From contig OW121741.1 of assembly GCA_933228675.1 (NCBI GenBank), positions 56,754,634 to 56,818,633 of the forward strand: a stretch of DNA of 64,000 bases. Direction: 5' to 3'. Shown here piece after piece: positions 47,932 through 59,186 of the stretch. Below the pieces are notes generated by a model. The model was not told the DNA's origin and did not search any database. It saw nothing but the letters and a program-made list of their open reading frames with translations. Source of the stretch: Stomorhina lunata (lineage: Eukaryota; Arthropoda; Insecta; Diptera; Rhiniidae). Every line of letters starts with the position of its first letter. The first letter of the stretch is position 1. A program made the position numbers and the translations under genes.

Positions 47932-49119
47932 TGAGCAATCACTATGTTCAAAAGTCATACCACTATTTTTAGACATATGTACATCGTATTTCCGTCTACT
48001 GAAATCAGGTTTGTGTAGCTCCTGGATGGCATACCGACATAAGTTAAATATTGGATATTAATATGAAGTTTATTATCAAATTTCAATATATTTACATTTC
48101 TATTAACACCTGAGATATAGCCAAAACTCGAAATTCGATGCCGAATTAAAATTTTATATTTCCTTTTAAATCATATTTGTTTAATTTGTATAAAATTCTT
48201 CAATTTGTTTAAAATTCCTCAATTTGCGGATAGTATACTGACATGAATAAGATGTCAGATCTTAGGAAATCCACTAAAGCAAAACGATATTAAATATCAT
48301 CAAAATCGGTATATAACAATCTGAGATATAGCCAAAACTCCAAATTCGATGTCCCGCTAATTGCCGAATTTAAAATATTAAAAAAAAAAAAAATATACTT
48401 TTTTGTAAAAAAAATACATTTTTTTTGTAAAAAAAATCATTTTTTTTTTTGAAGAAAGTTTTCTGAATTGTATATCAAATTTTAGGAAATCATTCAACGC
48501 AGAGCACTGTTGAATTTCATCGTAATCGGTATATCAACAACTCAGATATCGCTAAAGCAAACTATATCGATGTACGCAAATTGGCAATTTTAAAAATTTT
48601 TTTTAAAAAAACAGCATTTAAAAAAAAAAAAAATTTCAAATTATATGTCAGATTTTAGAAAATACTTCAACGCAGCACGCTATCAAATTTCATCAAAATC
48701 GGTCCATAAACACCAGAGGTATCGACAAAATTCAAAATTCGATGAGAATTTTAAAATTTTTTTATAAAAAATATGTAAATTTTAAAAAAAATTTTTAAAA
48801 TTCGTCAATTTGTACCCATCGAATTTTAGTATTTTGCCGATATCTCCGGTGTTTATGGACCGATTTTGATGAAATTTAATAGCGTACTGCGTAGGTCAAT
48901 TTCCTAGAATCTGATATACAATTTATCTCGCTACAGCCTCCAGGAGCTGCACAAACTTGATTTCAACAGACAGACAGACAAACGGACATGGCTAAATCGA
49001 CTCTCCTGGCGATTCTGAGTCGATCGGTATAATTTTTATGGGGTCTAAGACGAATAATGAAAAAATTACAAACTGAATGACAAACTTATAATACCCTTTC
49101 ACCTATTGGTGAAGGGTAT
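47932..49119 (-). mobile_element. Divergent H element, 5' part
   Basis: It contains GTTCAAAAGTCAT, ATCAGGTTTGTGTAGCTCCTGGATGG, several CATCAAAATCGG and GATATCG core units (48290-48900), a CAGACAGACAGAC tract (48970), GATTCTGAGTCGATCGG and the 5' palindrome ending at 49119. It is clearly related to but more diverged than the other H copies. Confidence 0.7.
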
Positions 49120-49948
49120 AAAAATATATTTGAATATGATTTGTTTTTGTACGCAAATATTTTAGTTTTTGCGTTTTCAATCTTGTTTTTGTTGTAATAA
49201 CTTGTAATTATTGTTTTCTTTTACTTTATTTTCTTATTGTTTCTAAAATAAGTTAACCTTGACCTTGAAAAGTTTTACAGTTTGTAATTTTATGTACTCT
49301 TTTGATTTATTTAATTTTTCAAAATTTTTCAAAACAATTTTTTGATTTCAGTTTAAAACTGTACTTTTGTCAAAATTTTATTCAAAAATCGTTTTAATAT
49401 ACAACTTTATTTTATAATTCCTTGATATTAATTGAATTACTGTATTTCAATATCTTAAAAATAAGTTTTATTTTAAATTTAGTTTAAAAAAACAATCTTT
49501 GTTTTTAAGTTTTTAGTCACAGTTTCTTTGTTTAATATAGATTTTGAATTCTTGATGTTTTTTTAAAAATTTAAATTTTCACTCAAAAGCGTTTTTTTAA
49601 TTATTTATTTAATCTTTAGATTTAAGACAATGTTCTTACTTTTAAAGAGATTTTAATCAAAACTTTATTTATTTTTTTTTTTAATTAAATTAAAAAAAGT
49701 TTTATTAATTCTTTTTTTTTATTTTAATAATTTTCTTAATTGTTTTGTTTTACTTTAGTTTTTTTTTTTAAATTGGTTCGTTAGCGACTGCACCAGTTAC
49801 AAAATTGATACTTCAATTTGTTTATAGAAAACATCTTTATTTGATAAATGATAGCTTAAGACTGAATAATATATGAAATATTAAATAAGAATGAAGTAAT
49901 AAGAAAGTAATAGCATTTTTAACATTGAATGAGAAATATATCGTAACT
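49120..49948 (-). mobile_element. Gypsy-E copy 1, leader and 5' LTR
   Basis: It matches 62905-63744 almost base for base: AT-rich leader, primer-binding region near 49775-49794 (minus strand GGTGCAGTCGCTAACGAACC), then the LTR. With 28138-32262 it makes up one element split by the 16.9-kb insertion. Confidence 0.88.
49795..49948 (-). repeat. Gypsy-E 5' LTR, copy 1 (154 bp)
   Basis: Ends AGTTAC...GTAACT. It differs at three positions by eye from the LTR at 63591-63744. The flanking sequence CGTATGTATCTAAAAC is the same H target as in copy 2. Confidence 0.88.
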
Positions 49949-52173
49949 CGTATGTATCTAAAACTATGAGTGTATACCTCTTAATTCTAAGGCTTGTATA
50001 CATTGACAATCATTGTTAAAGCTTTGACCTAAATCAGTTCAGAGTTTTACATAACTAATCATGAACTTTTAATAGTTGGACAATTCGTATGAATTAAAGT
50101 ACACAACCCTCACTGGTCACTGTGTTTTTGGGTTGCATGCCAGAATACTTAATCTTCATCAAATCGATGTGCTCTTGCAAATCTAAGGGCATCTACATTT
50201 TGAAACATCCTTTCTGCATGGTTTATCTGGTCTGTCGAACTTAATCAAATGTTCGTAAAATAGACACATATCACTTTAGAATCGAAGTGACGCTGCCTTC
50301 GACATCAGCCACCTGACCAACCTAACATTTGGGTCCATAACTATTTTAGATGATGAAGCCACCAAAAAGCTTTTCGTTTTCCGACTCTTCATTTTAAAGA
50401 TTCTTTGTATATAATACTAGTATAACCATATATTGCTAGGAATTACATTTAGTATAAACAAAAGAAAATTAATATACATATGAAGCATTTGTGTGGGGCT
50501 CAACTAAGTCAGTAATCAGAAACTATATAATTATCAATATATTCTTACGATTTTGTACTTTACTTTTGGAACACCATTGGTGAAGGGTATCCAAGATTCG
50601 GCAAAGCCGAATATACCACTCTTACTTGTTTCTGTTGTAGTCAAGATTTTGGAGTTTTTGGAGATCAGGGTGGGACGATATCCTAAAATTTTGTGTAAAA
50701 TGCATATGGGTATACCTTCCAGGAGCTCCACAAATCTGATTTTAGCAGACAGACACACTTCATTTATCTTAATTTTATGTCTGACTTTTGAAATTTATGA
50801 TAACATTTGAGTATTTATTATATATCAAATTATAGGTAATCTTCCTAGGAAGTACAAAAATGCAGCTAAGTACATAATATCCGTTCAAAACCTACATATG
50901 TATGTATGTATCTCACATATCAACGAAAATTTAAATTGTTTAATTGCAATTGGGAGAAATCCGTTCACGTTTGACTATTGCTCCCATATAACTTCGCCTA
51001 AGGCAATCTCTTAGTAGCTAATAAATGACAAATTATAATTATCTAATTAGCTAATTAATTATAATTATCTATCTATTATAATAGATACGATGATGACATT
51101 TAGTATAAAGACGTTGTACAATATCGTTATTCAGGGCGATAGCGCCTAAAATAAACTTTCTAGAGGGACAACATTTGATAAAAGTATTTCTGATCTCTTG
51201 AAAAGTTCGGCATTGAAAATGGGCGAGCTCGGTTCACATTTACTGCTATCTCCCATATAACCCCGACCGGGAATTACTTTAAAGCTGATAAATTAAATCA
51301 TATTATAATTGTACAAAGAACTAGAGCAAAACTTTCCACACATCCATCGGACAGATCGAAAGAACAATAGATCCCAAATATTATTGTTGAAGTATTCATC
51401 TTAATAAGTTAACTAACTTCAGATTAATAAGTAAATCTTCAATAAATTTTCCGCCAAAACTGATATCCATTCATTTAAAAGCTATATATTTCACGTATGT
51501 ATCTAAAACTATGAGTGTATACCTTATAATTCTAAGGCTTGTATACATTGACAATCATTGTTAAAGCTTTGACCTAAATCAGTTCAGAGTTTTACATAAC
51601 TAATCATGAACTTTTAATAGTTGGACAATTCGTATGAATTAAAGTACACAGCCCTCACTGGGCACTGTGTTTTTGGGTTGCATGCCAGAATACTTAAGCT
51701 TCATCAAATCGATGTGCTCTTGCAAATCTAAGGGCATCTACATTTTGAAGCATGCTTTCTGCATGGTTTATCTGGTCTATCAAACTTTATCAAATGTTCG
51801 TAAAATAGACACATATCACTTTAGAATCGAAGTGACGCTGCTTTCGACATCAGCCACCTGCCCAACCTAACATTTGGGTCCATAACTATTTTAGATGATG
51901 ACGCCACCAAAAAGCTTTTCGTTTTCCGACTCTTAATTTTAAAGATTCTTTGCATATAATACTAGTATAACCATATATTGCTAGGAATTACGTTTAGTAT
52001 GAACAAAAGAAAATTAATATACACATGAAGCATTTGTGTGGGGCTCTACTAAGTCAGTAATCAGAAACTATATAATTATCAATATATTCTTACGATTTTG
52101 TACTTTACTTTTGGAACACCATTGGTGAAGGGTATCCAAGATTTGGCAAAGCCGAATATACCACTCTTACTTG
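49949..52173 (+). mobile_element. H element dimer, 3' part of unit 1 plus unit 2
   Basis: Unit 1 runs from the gypsy-E target CGTATGTATC to its hairpin and CTTACTTG (50628). Unit 2 begins CTGTTGTAGTCAAG at 50632 and ends with hairpin and CTTACTTG at 52173. The junction is the same as in the minus-strand dimer at 39130. Confidence 0.78.
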
Positions 52174-53108
52174 TTTTTAATTTAATTTAAATTATTGTGT
52201 TTTGGTAATTTTTAGGCACGTAGTACTTTTTTTTTTGTAAAAATTACTTGTGTATACTTATTGGACTTAGTCCTAGTCCACTTTTTGAAAAAAATAATTG
52301 CCCACGCATGCTAAGTGTTTATCTATATTCTAAATTTCATGAAAATCGGTCGAATGTTTTGTTCATATATATGTGTATAAAAGAATTAACTTTCAATCAT
52401 ATTATTTTGGATTTTTACTTTGATATTGTAACACTTTTCTTTAATTTTCTCGAAAAGCGCAGGATGGTCGTGAATCATTTTAGAAAACTAGTTAGTGCAC
52501 TGTCTGGTAAATATGCTCAGAAAATATTGAGGAGGCCATTTTTGGCCATTTTTAGATATCCTCCATTTTATGTGCAAAAATGTCCTAAATATAGGGAGTC
52601 TGAAAAATTGCCACTACCTGAAAAGTAGGGTAGCTGAGCGAATTTTTTTCATTTATTTTAATACAACATAGATGTACCTTTAATATAATACTAAAAAAGT
52701 TATGAGCCATTCGCAATATTTTTTACAATTGAATTCTAAATTTCAGATATTTTTTAAAAATCACCTTTTTTCCCGATTTGCAAAAAGTTGTCGATTTTGA
52801 GCATCTCTGCCAGCCACAATCTTTGACCCATATAAAATTTATGATCAGTGAAAATTTCGGATTTATGATCAGTGGAAAGTTCCCTACATGATTCATCCAT
52901 TAACTTTCTAAAATTTATTTATTATTATTCCAAATGAGTTAAACTGTAAACTATGCAAAGTATGTAAACTATAAAATTTACTGAATATTTGTATAATGTC
53001 TTCCCTCTAAATTTATTTTAATACTTTATAAATTAAAAATATGAAAACTTTAAAATTTCCCTCAAAATGCTCATCATGCTCCGAGCAAGGCTCGGTCAAC
53101 CAGCTACT
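52174..53108 (+). mobile_element. Helitron-like relic sharing the family C 3' end
   Basis: Bases 52916-53108 match 35080-35292: AAATGAGTTAAACTGTAAACTATG, then hairpin CCGAGC-AAG-GCTCGG (53081-53095) and TCAACCAGCTACT. The part before it, with AAATTTCATGAAAATCGGTCG near 52340, may be the 5' part of the same or a related element. The open frame at 52248-52628 has no recognisable domain. Confidence 0.55.
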
Positions 53109-53479
53109 TAAATATTAAATAACAATAGAGAAAAACATTTTAGAAACTGTACACATACAATTGGAGGATGACACCGTTCGTATAGATGTACTTATAGAAT
53201 ACACTTACTTACTTAAATGGCCTTTATTTTAGAATATTCCCCAATTTCCTAGGCTAAGCTTTGAAAAATTTTCCTCCGGGGGTCCGTTTTTATTATAATT
53301 TTAGCTTTTTTATGGTAATCATTTCTTCCAGGAGTGGATTTCTAGCCCGACTTTCTAACCCATATTTTTATAGTTCTTATGTGAGAACTTGCGGTTCAAT
53401 ACATTAACGGATTTTATCACAGCTCCCCGGGTTATACCAAGAGGAGGTTAGTGTCCACAGTTGAGAAAGCATTCGTCCT
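53109..53479. other. Intergenic, nothing recognised
   Basis: No gene or repeat that I can support. Confidence 0.45.
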
Positions 53480-53725
53480 GACCGGAAAAAAAGCCTTAAA
53501 AGAAACAGAGTGTCGAAGTTGTTTTATCAAATTTCGTTAGGGAGATTTTACACTAAAAGATAAATAACGTTAAGGTCGGCCAAGTGAAGTTGATGATGAC
53601 GATACCAAGGGTTTAATCGAATCTGATAGTCATTTAACTGAACGAGAGATTAGAGAAAAGTTGAATATACCAAAATTATAACCATATACGACATCTTGGA
53701 CTCGCAAATTTTTATAGAATTATTC
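53480..53725 (+). pseudogene. Mariner transposase relic (helix-turn-helix region)
   Basis: Across stops it reads CRSCFIKFR, GDFTLKD, GRPSEVDDDDTKGLIESD, then HLTEREIREKLNIPK and SWTRKF. GRPxEVDDD followed by LIESD-x-TxREIxEKLN is the linker and second HTH of mariner-family transposases, which bind the transposon ends. Stops or frame breaks occur after the first FR, around KDK and after IPK. Only about 80 codons remain; the DD34D catalytic domain is missing. TIRs were not found. Confidence 0.7.
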
Positions 53726-53881
53726 ATAAATTTCCAAAAAATAAATAGAAATAAATAAAGTTTGAAAATATTTTCTTAATTTGGCGACATCTACCGCCGA
53801 TAAATATAGTTACATTGAATTGAGTTTTTCTACCGTATATACAATTTTGTAGTGAACATAAAACTATGGGTTTCACTGATA

Positions 53882-53938
53882 TACGCGACATTTTAGTCTA
53901 TAAAACAAAGTACTGTGCGTCGCACAGTGTGTCGCGTA
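53882..53938. other. Nested palindrome
   Basis: Outer arms TACGCGACA (53882-53890) and TGTCGCGTA (53930-53938) enclose inner arms ACTGTGCG (53912-53919) and CGCACAGT (53921-53928) around a single T. Confidence 0.75.
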
Positions 53939-54722
53939 GAACATGCTAGGTGGACAAAATTATTCTACGTTATGCAAAGACGATTACTCATAGTGGTAGT
54001 CATGTTGAGTTATTATTGACAGTTTTGGGTAAATTGTGCGTGGGTTATTTTGTTCAAATTAGATAAATATATTTAAAATACTTAAATACATGCGTATACT
54101 GAAGTCCTTATTAATTAATGGGGAAATATTTATAAGTCAAAGTAAAAATAGTTGCCTAACTTAATAACTTTCACCGGAGTCTTGTGATGAGTTTTAGTCA
54201 TATACACGCGAGTTTTTTTTCGTTCTTCGTGTATTTTAACCGCTTTTTAAAAGAGGCTACCCATAAAAAATATAGTGTTCTGAAAAAAATTAAAAAATAT
54301 GTTGTACTGAAGTGTGCTAAACAATATGTATATTTTTACTAATAAAAAAGATAATTTTTCGTAATATTAAAAAACTAACCCGGATAGAGGTGAATGTCTT
54401 CATATTCTGAAATTTAAAAAAATAAGCTAAAATATATAGCAGAGACCGAATATTGTTTTAATTTTTAAATCAATCAAGTATAAATATCATTGCCGATTAA
54501 AATTTATTTTCATTTCGATCGATGAATAAAAATGAGGGATTTATATTTGAAATATAAATATCCCTCATGATGAAAATTTTAAATATCTTTAACGATAAAT
54601 ATCCGAACAGAAAAATATTTTATTGATTGTTTTATTTTTGAACTTCTGTTTTGACTTTGAAAAAATAAAATATTTTTGAAATTTTAAAATTTTCAACAAT
54701 GAATGTATGAATATGTTTCCAA
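53939..54722. other. AT-rich, nothing recognised
   Basis: No gene or structured repeat seen. Confidence 0.45.
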
Positions 54723-55440
54723 TTAATTGGAATGTTTTAGGACATCGAAGTTAAACCTAATAATCCTAATGGAACTATTGGTGGTTTCTTTGATTCGAAA
54801 AACCATTTCAACGTAAAATTTGCAACAATAATTGAATTTATTGTTATTTAAACGTTCTAAAGACTTTTTATACCAGGACAAATCTTCTTCTTCTGTCATG
54901 GCATAGGGCATGGGAGAATGCAGCAGTTGCCTAGCGTCTCCAGTTACCAGGTAAGAACTGTATCCAATTCCCACTCTAACCTCCTCGTGGTACATCTTGG
55001 AAAACTGAGCAAAATAGTTTTAGATGCGGTAAACAACCCGTGTAGGATTCTAAGTCAGGTCTAATATAAGAGGGAGTTATCTTAGAGCCATTCCAACCTA
55101 TTTGGTCAAAGGGTCTAAGATTATTGTACTTGGTAAAGTACGAAAATGCAGGGACAGTTAGTTGCGGCTGCAAACGAGCGTCTGTCTCGGATCGAGCGGA
55201 TCGCTATACAAACGAGTCTTGCTTCTTTGGACCCATCACCCATCGACTTAGCACTTACGATGTTTTAAGCATGTATAGAAACAACATTACAGAATATACT
55301 ACTCCAAGGGGTAATGATGTGAGAAATCCCCCTGTTATGGCATTTGGCACAAGGATTTTAGAATTGCCTAATCTATCCATTAACATAAAAAATACAGAAA
55401 TAAAATTTGAATATTTTCTATCAAAATTTTTTTTCATCGG
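54723..55440 (-). pseudogene. Unrecognised protein-coding relic
   Basis: A minus-strand coding-like stretch. From about 55173 it reads LTVPAFSYFTKYNNLRPFD, GWNGSKITPSYIRPDLE and LPHLKLF. After a one-base shift in a T run near 55015 it continues MYHEEVRVGIGYSSYLVTGD, ARQLLHSPMPYAMTEEEDL and NKFNYCCKFYVEMVFRI. Upstream (55440-55174) there is LGNSKILVPNAITGGFLTS with stops. Base composition is less AT-rich than its flanks, which suggests a once-real exon or viral or TE gene. I do not recognise the family and assign no function. Confidence 0.35.
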
Positions 55441-55889
55441 ATGAAAAAAGATGAAAATTATTTTGAACTGATAAATATCCCAAACGATATTTTTATTTTT
55501 TATTTTCATCGGATTGAAAAACGATACAAAATTTTTTGAACAATTAAAAATCATTAGGGATTTTTACTATTTTTTAAACCTCAATGATTGTTTTTGTATT
55601 GATTAAAATATGAAAATATTGTTTTAAAAGTATTAATATTCGGTCTCTGATATATAGGATATTTTAAATAATGCTTAAAATTTAACTTAATAGATTTTGA
55701 TTAAAAAATACATTTAAAAATAGAACTTAGCCTCAGTATTAACATCCATCATAAAAATTTTGACAATATTATAATATGCTACTACAATTAGCTACTAAGT
55801 CACTAAATTCAAATTGAGTGTTTGAAAAAGTTGTATTAAAAATATGACTTCTGACAGATTTAACTCATCAATTCCGAATTTCAGTACAA
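55441..55889. other. AT-rich, nothing recognised
   Basis: No supported feature before the H sequence begins. Confidence 0.4.
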
Positions 55890-56534
55890 GTACAAAATGC
55901 AGCTAAGTACATGATATCCGTTCAAAACCTACATATGTATGTATGTATCTCACATATCAACGAAAATTTAAATTGTTTAATTGCAATTGGGAGAAATCCG
56001 TTCACGTTTGACTATTGCTCCCGTATAACTTCGCCTAAGGCAATCTCTTAGCAGCTAATAAATGACAAATTATAATTATCTAATTAGCTAATTAATTATA
56101 ATTATCTATCTATTATAATAGATACGATGATGACATTTAGTATAAAGACGTTGTACAATATCGTTATTCAGGGCGATAGCGCCTAAAATAAACTTTCTAG
56201 AGGGACAACATTTGACAAAAGTATTTCTGATCTCTTGAAAAGTTTGGCATTGAAAATGGGCGAGCTCGGTTTACATTTACTGTTATATCCCATATAACCC
56301 CGACCGGGAATTACTTTAATGCTGACAAATTAAATCATATTATAATTGCACAAAGAACTAGAGCAAAACTTTCCACACATTCATCGGACAGATCGAAAGA
56401 ACAACAGATCCCAAATATTATTGTTGAAGTATTCATCTTAATAAGTTAACTAACTTCAGATTAATAAGTAAATCTTCAATAAATTTTCCGCCAAAACTGA
56501 TATCCATTCATTTAAAAGCTATATATTTCATGTA
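55890..56534 (+). mobile_element. H element, left part, interrupted by gypsy-E copy 2
   Basis: From GTACAAAATGCAGCTAAGTAC to ATATATTTCATGTA, where the LTR starts. The same H copy continues at 63745. Confidence 0.8.
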
Positions 56535-56688
56535 AGTTACAAAATTGATACTTCAATTTGTTTATAGAAAACATCTTTATTTGATAAATGGTAGCTTAAG
56601 ACTGAATAATATATGAAATATTAAATAAGAATGAAGTAATAAGAAAGTAATAGCATTTTTAACATTGAATGAGAAACATATCGTAACT
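56535..56688 (-). repeat. Gypsy-E 3' LTR, copy 2 (154 bp)
   Basis: Ends AGTTAC...GTAACT; three differences by eye from the 5' LTR (about 98% identity). Confidence 0.92.
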
Positions 56689-56700
56689 ATCCCCCCATTA
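56689..56700 (-). promoter_or_regulatory. Polypurine tract
   Basis: On the minus strand AATGGGGGGAT directly precedes the 3' LTR, the position of plus-strand primer formation in LTR retrotransposons. Confidence 0.8.
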
Positions 56701-56902
56701 AGTTAAGACACTCCAGAGTCTTTTAAAATCTATTATAGATAAATTATTAATCACAAACCCCGAATTTAATTAAAGCTATTATAACATAAAAATTTGATAT
56801 ATACATACATATGAATAAACTTTTACAAATTTAATTACATTAAATAATTTAAAAATTAATATTTAATAACAGGATTATCAATATTTTGGTTCATATTAAT
56901 TA

Positions 56903-57274
56903 TTATATTGATTAAAGTTCAAGGCACCATCATATTTCGTCTTTCTTTTAACATTAGAACTATGTACATTTTCTAAATCATTTATTCTAAATTTTGGTTC
57001 TTCTTTATGTCACAAAGCCCTATAGTTTTTTATATAACCTTTTTTTCTTTGTTCAACATAATTCTCTCTATTTTGATTTCTTTTGTGAATATAATTATTT
57101 TTATTTGTTAACATATTGTTGTAAATTTTAACTTTATCACAATTGACAGATTCAACATTTATTGGTTTTTATTTAATAACGGAATGATAGCTGTTATTAT
57201 AATATTCTATACATTTACTAATCTTGTCTTTAATGTTTAAATCCTTCTGTTCAATATTTAAAGTTCTAATTTTT
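56903..57274 (-). pseudogene. Gypsy-E copy 2 integrase C-terminus
   Basis: It reads RTLNIEQKDLNIKDKISK, IEYYNNSYHS, a TAA, KPINVESVNCDKVKIYNN, RENYVEQRKKGYIKNYR, a TGA, then EEPKFRINDLENVHSSN. This continues the integrase from the other side of the H insertion (57275-59186). Two in-frame stops make it defective. Confidence 0.75.
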
Positions 57275-57427
57275 ATACCCTTCACCAATAGGTGAAAGGG
57301 TATTATAAGTTTGTGATTCCGTTTGTAATTTTTATTTATTTTATTTTTAATTTATTAGTGATCGTAGACCCCATAAAAATTATACCGATCGACTCAGAAT
57401 CGGGAGGAGAATCGATTAAGCGATGTC

Positions 57428-57459
<32 letters not shown>

Positions 57460-59186
57460 CGTCTGTCTGTTGAAATCAAGTTTCTGAAGCCCCTGGAGGA
57501 TGGACTTACATAAATTATATATCAGATTTGAGGAAATTCTCCCGCAATGAACGCTATTAAATTTCATTAAAATCGGTTTATAAACATCGAAATTATCGCA
57601 AAAATATCAAAAAGTAGACGAAAATTTTAAAATTTTTGATTGAAACACACTTTTAAATAACAAGAGAAAAAAGATACTCCTGGTGTACATGTGATAATAT
57701 GTTAATATATCAGATTGTAGGAAATAGTTTCCCAAAGCACTCTGTAAAATTTTATCAAAATCGGTCCATAAACAACTGAGATATCGCCAAAACACTTTTG
57801 ATCGACAATGATTAAATTCAGGGTGGGACAATATCCTAAAATTTTGTGTAAAATCCAGGAGCTCCACAAATCTGATTTTAGCAGACAGACACTCTGCATT
57901 AATCTTAATTTTGTGTCTGACTTTTGAACATTATTATATTATTTGAGAATGTTTTATATATCAAATTATAGGTAATCTTCCTAGGAAGTACAAAAATGCA
58001 GCTAAGTACATGATATCCGTTCAAAACCTACATATGTACGTAAGTATCTCACATTTCAACGAAAATTTAAATTTTTTAATTGCAATTGGGAGAAATCCGT
58101 TCACGATTGACAATTGATCCAGTATAACTTCACCTAAGATACGATGATGACATTTAGTATAAAGACGTTGTACAATATTGATATTCAGGGCTATACTTAA
58201 ACTTTCTAGAGGGACAACATTTGACAAAAATATTTCTGATCTCTTGAAAAGTTCGATATTGAAAATGGGCGGCTCTATTCACATTTAGTGAAATCTCCCA
58301 TATAACCCCGACCGGGAATCGATTTAATGCTGATAAATTAAATCAAATTAAAATTGCACAAGGAACTAGAACAAAACTTTCCAAACATCCATCGGACAGA
58401 TCGAAAGAACAATACATCCCAAATATTATTGATGAAGTGTTCATTTTAATTAATTAACTAACTTCAGATTAATAAGTAAGTCCTTAATAACTTTTCCGAC
58501 AAAGCTGATATCCATCCATTCAAAAGCTATATATTTCACATATGTATCTAAAACTAAGAGTGTATACCCTATAATTTTAAGGCTTATCATTGTTAAAACT
58601 TTGACCTAAATCAGTCCGCTAACTTCAGAGTTTTACATAACTAATCAAGAACTTTTACTAGTTGGATAATTCGTACGAATTAAAGTGCACAACCCTCACT
58701 GGGCACTGTGTTTTTGGGTTGCATGCCAGAATACTTAAACTTCATCAAATCGATGTGCTATTGCAAATGTAAGGGCATCTACATTTTGAAGCATCTTTTC
58801 TGCATGGTTTATCTGGTCTATCGAACTTTATTAAATGTTCGTAAAATATGTGTCTATTTTATTTCGAAGCTACTGGCTGGCTTAAATATGAATTTTCTAC
58901 TTATAATCTAGTAATCATTATCTTTCACAAAGGGACCACTTTAGAACTCAAGTGAAGCTTCCCTAGACATCAGCCACCTGCCCAACCTAACCTTTGGGTG
59001 CATAACTATTCTAGATGATGACGCCACCGAAAAGCTTTTCGTTTTCCGACTTTTAATTTTAAAGACTCTTTGCACATAATACTCATAATAACCAAATATT
59101 GCTAGGAATTACATTAAGTACTTTTGCAACACCATTGGTGAAGGGTATCCAAGATTTGGCAAAGCCGAATATACCACTCTTACTTG
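57275..59186 (+). mobile_element. H element inserted in gypsy-E integrase, copy 2
   Basis: 5' end ATACCCTTCACC (57275), a GTCT/GTCC tract at 57425-57470, and a 3' hairpin and CTTACTTG ending at 59186. It is shorter than 25642-28134 because part of the core is absent around 57793. It has inserted in an A/T run between the HNTLSE codons and RTLNIEQ. Confidence 0.78.

Larger units (their letters stand above)
32263..49119 (-). mobile_element. 16.9-kb insertion in gypsy-E leader, bounded by H-family termini
   Basis: The left edge is CAAGTAAGAGTG ... TTCGGCTTTGCCGAA ... ATACCCTTCACCAA, the H 3' end in reverse. The right edge is ACCTATTGGTGAAGGGTAT, the H 5' end in reverse. Removing the block joins TATATTTGAA to AAAAATATATTTGAATATG, as in the uninterrupted copy 2 near 62900-62935. 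The interior at 43960-44657 and 47932-48060 still resembles divergent H sequence. It therefore looks like one large, divergent H element that received a Helitron C copy, an H dimer and a DNA transposon. Confidence 0.65.

Noticed and set aside
52248..52628. 126-residue open frame as a host gene
   Set aside because: No domain, no homologue that I recognise, and it lies within Helitron-like repeat sequence.
56689..56902. Env gene between integrase and 3' LTR of gypsy-E
   Set aside because: Only about 200 bp remain and no coding-like frame exists there.
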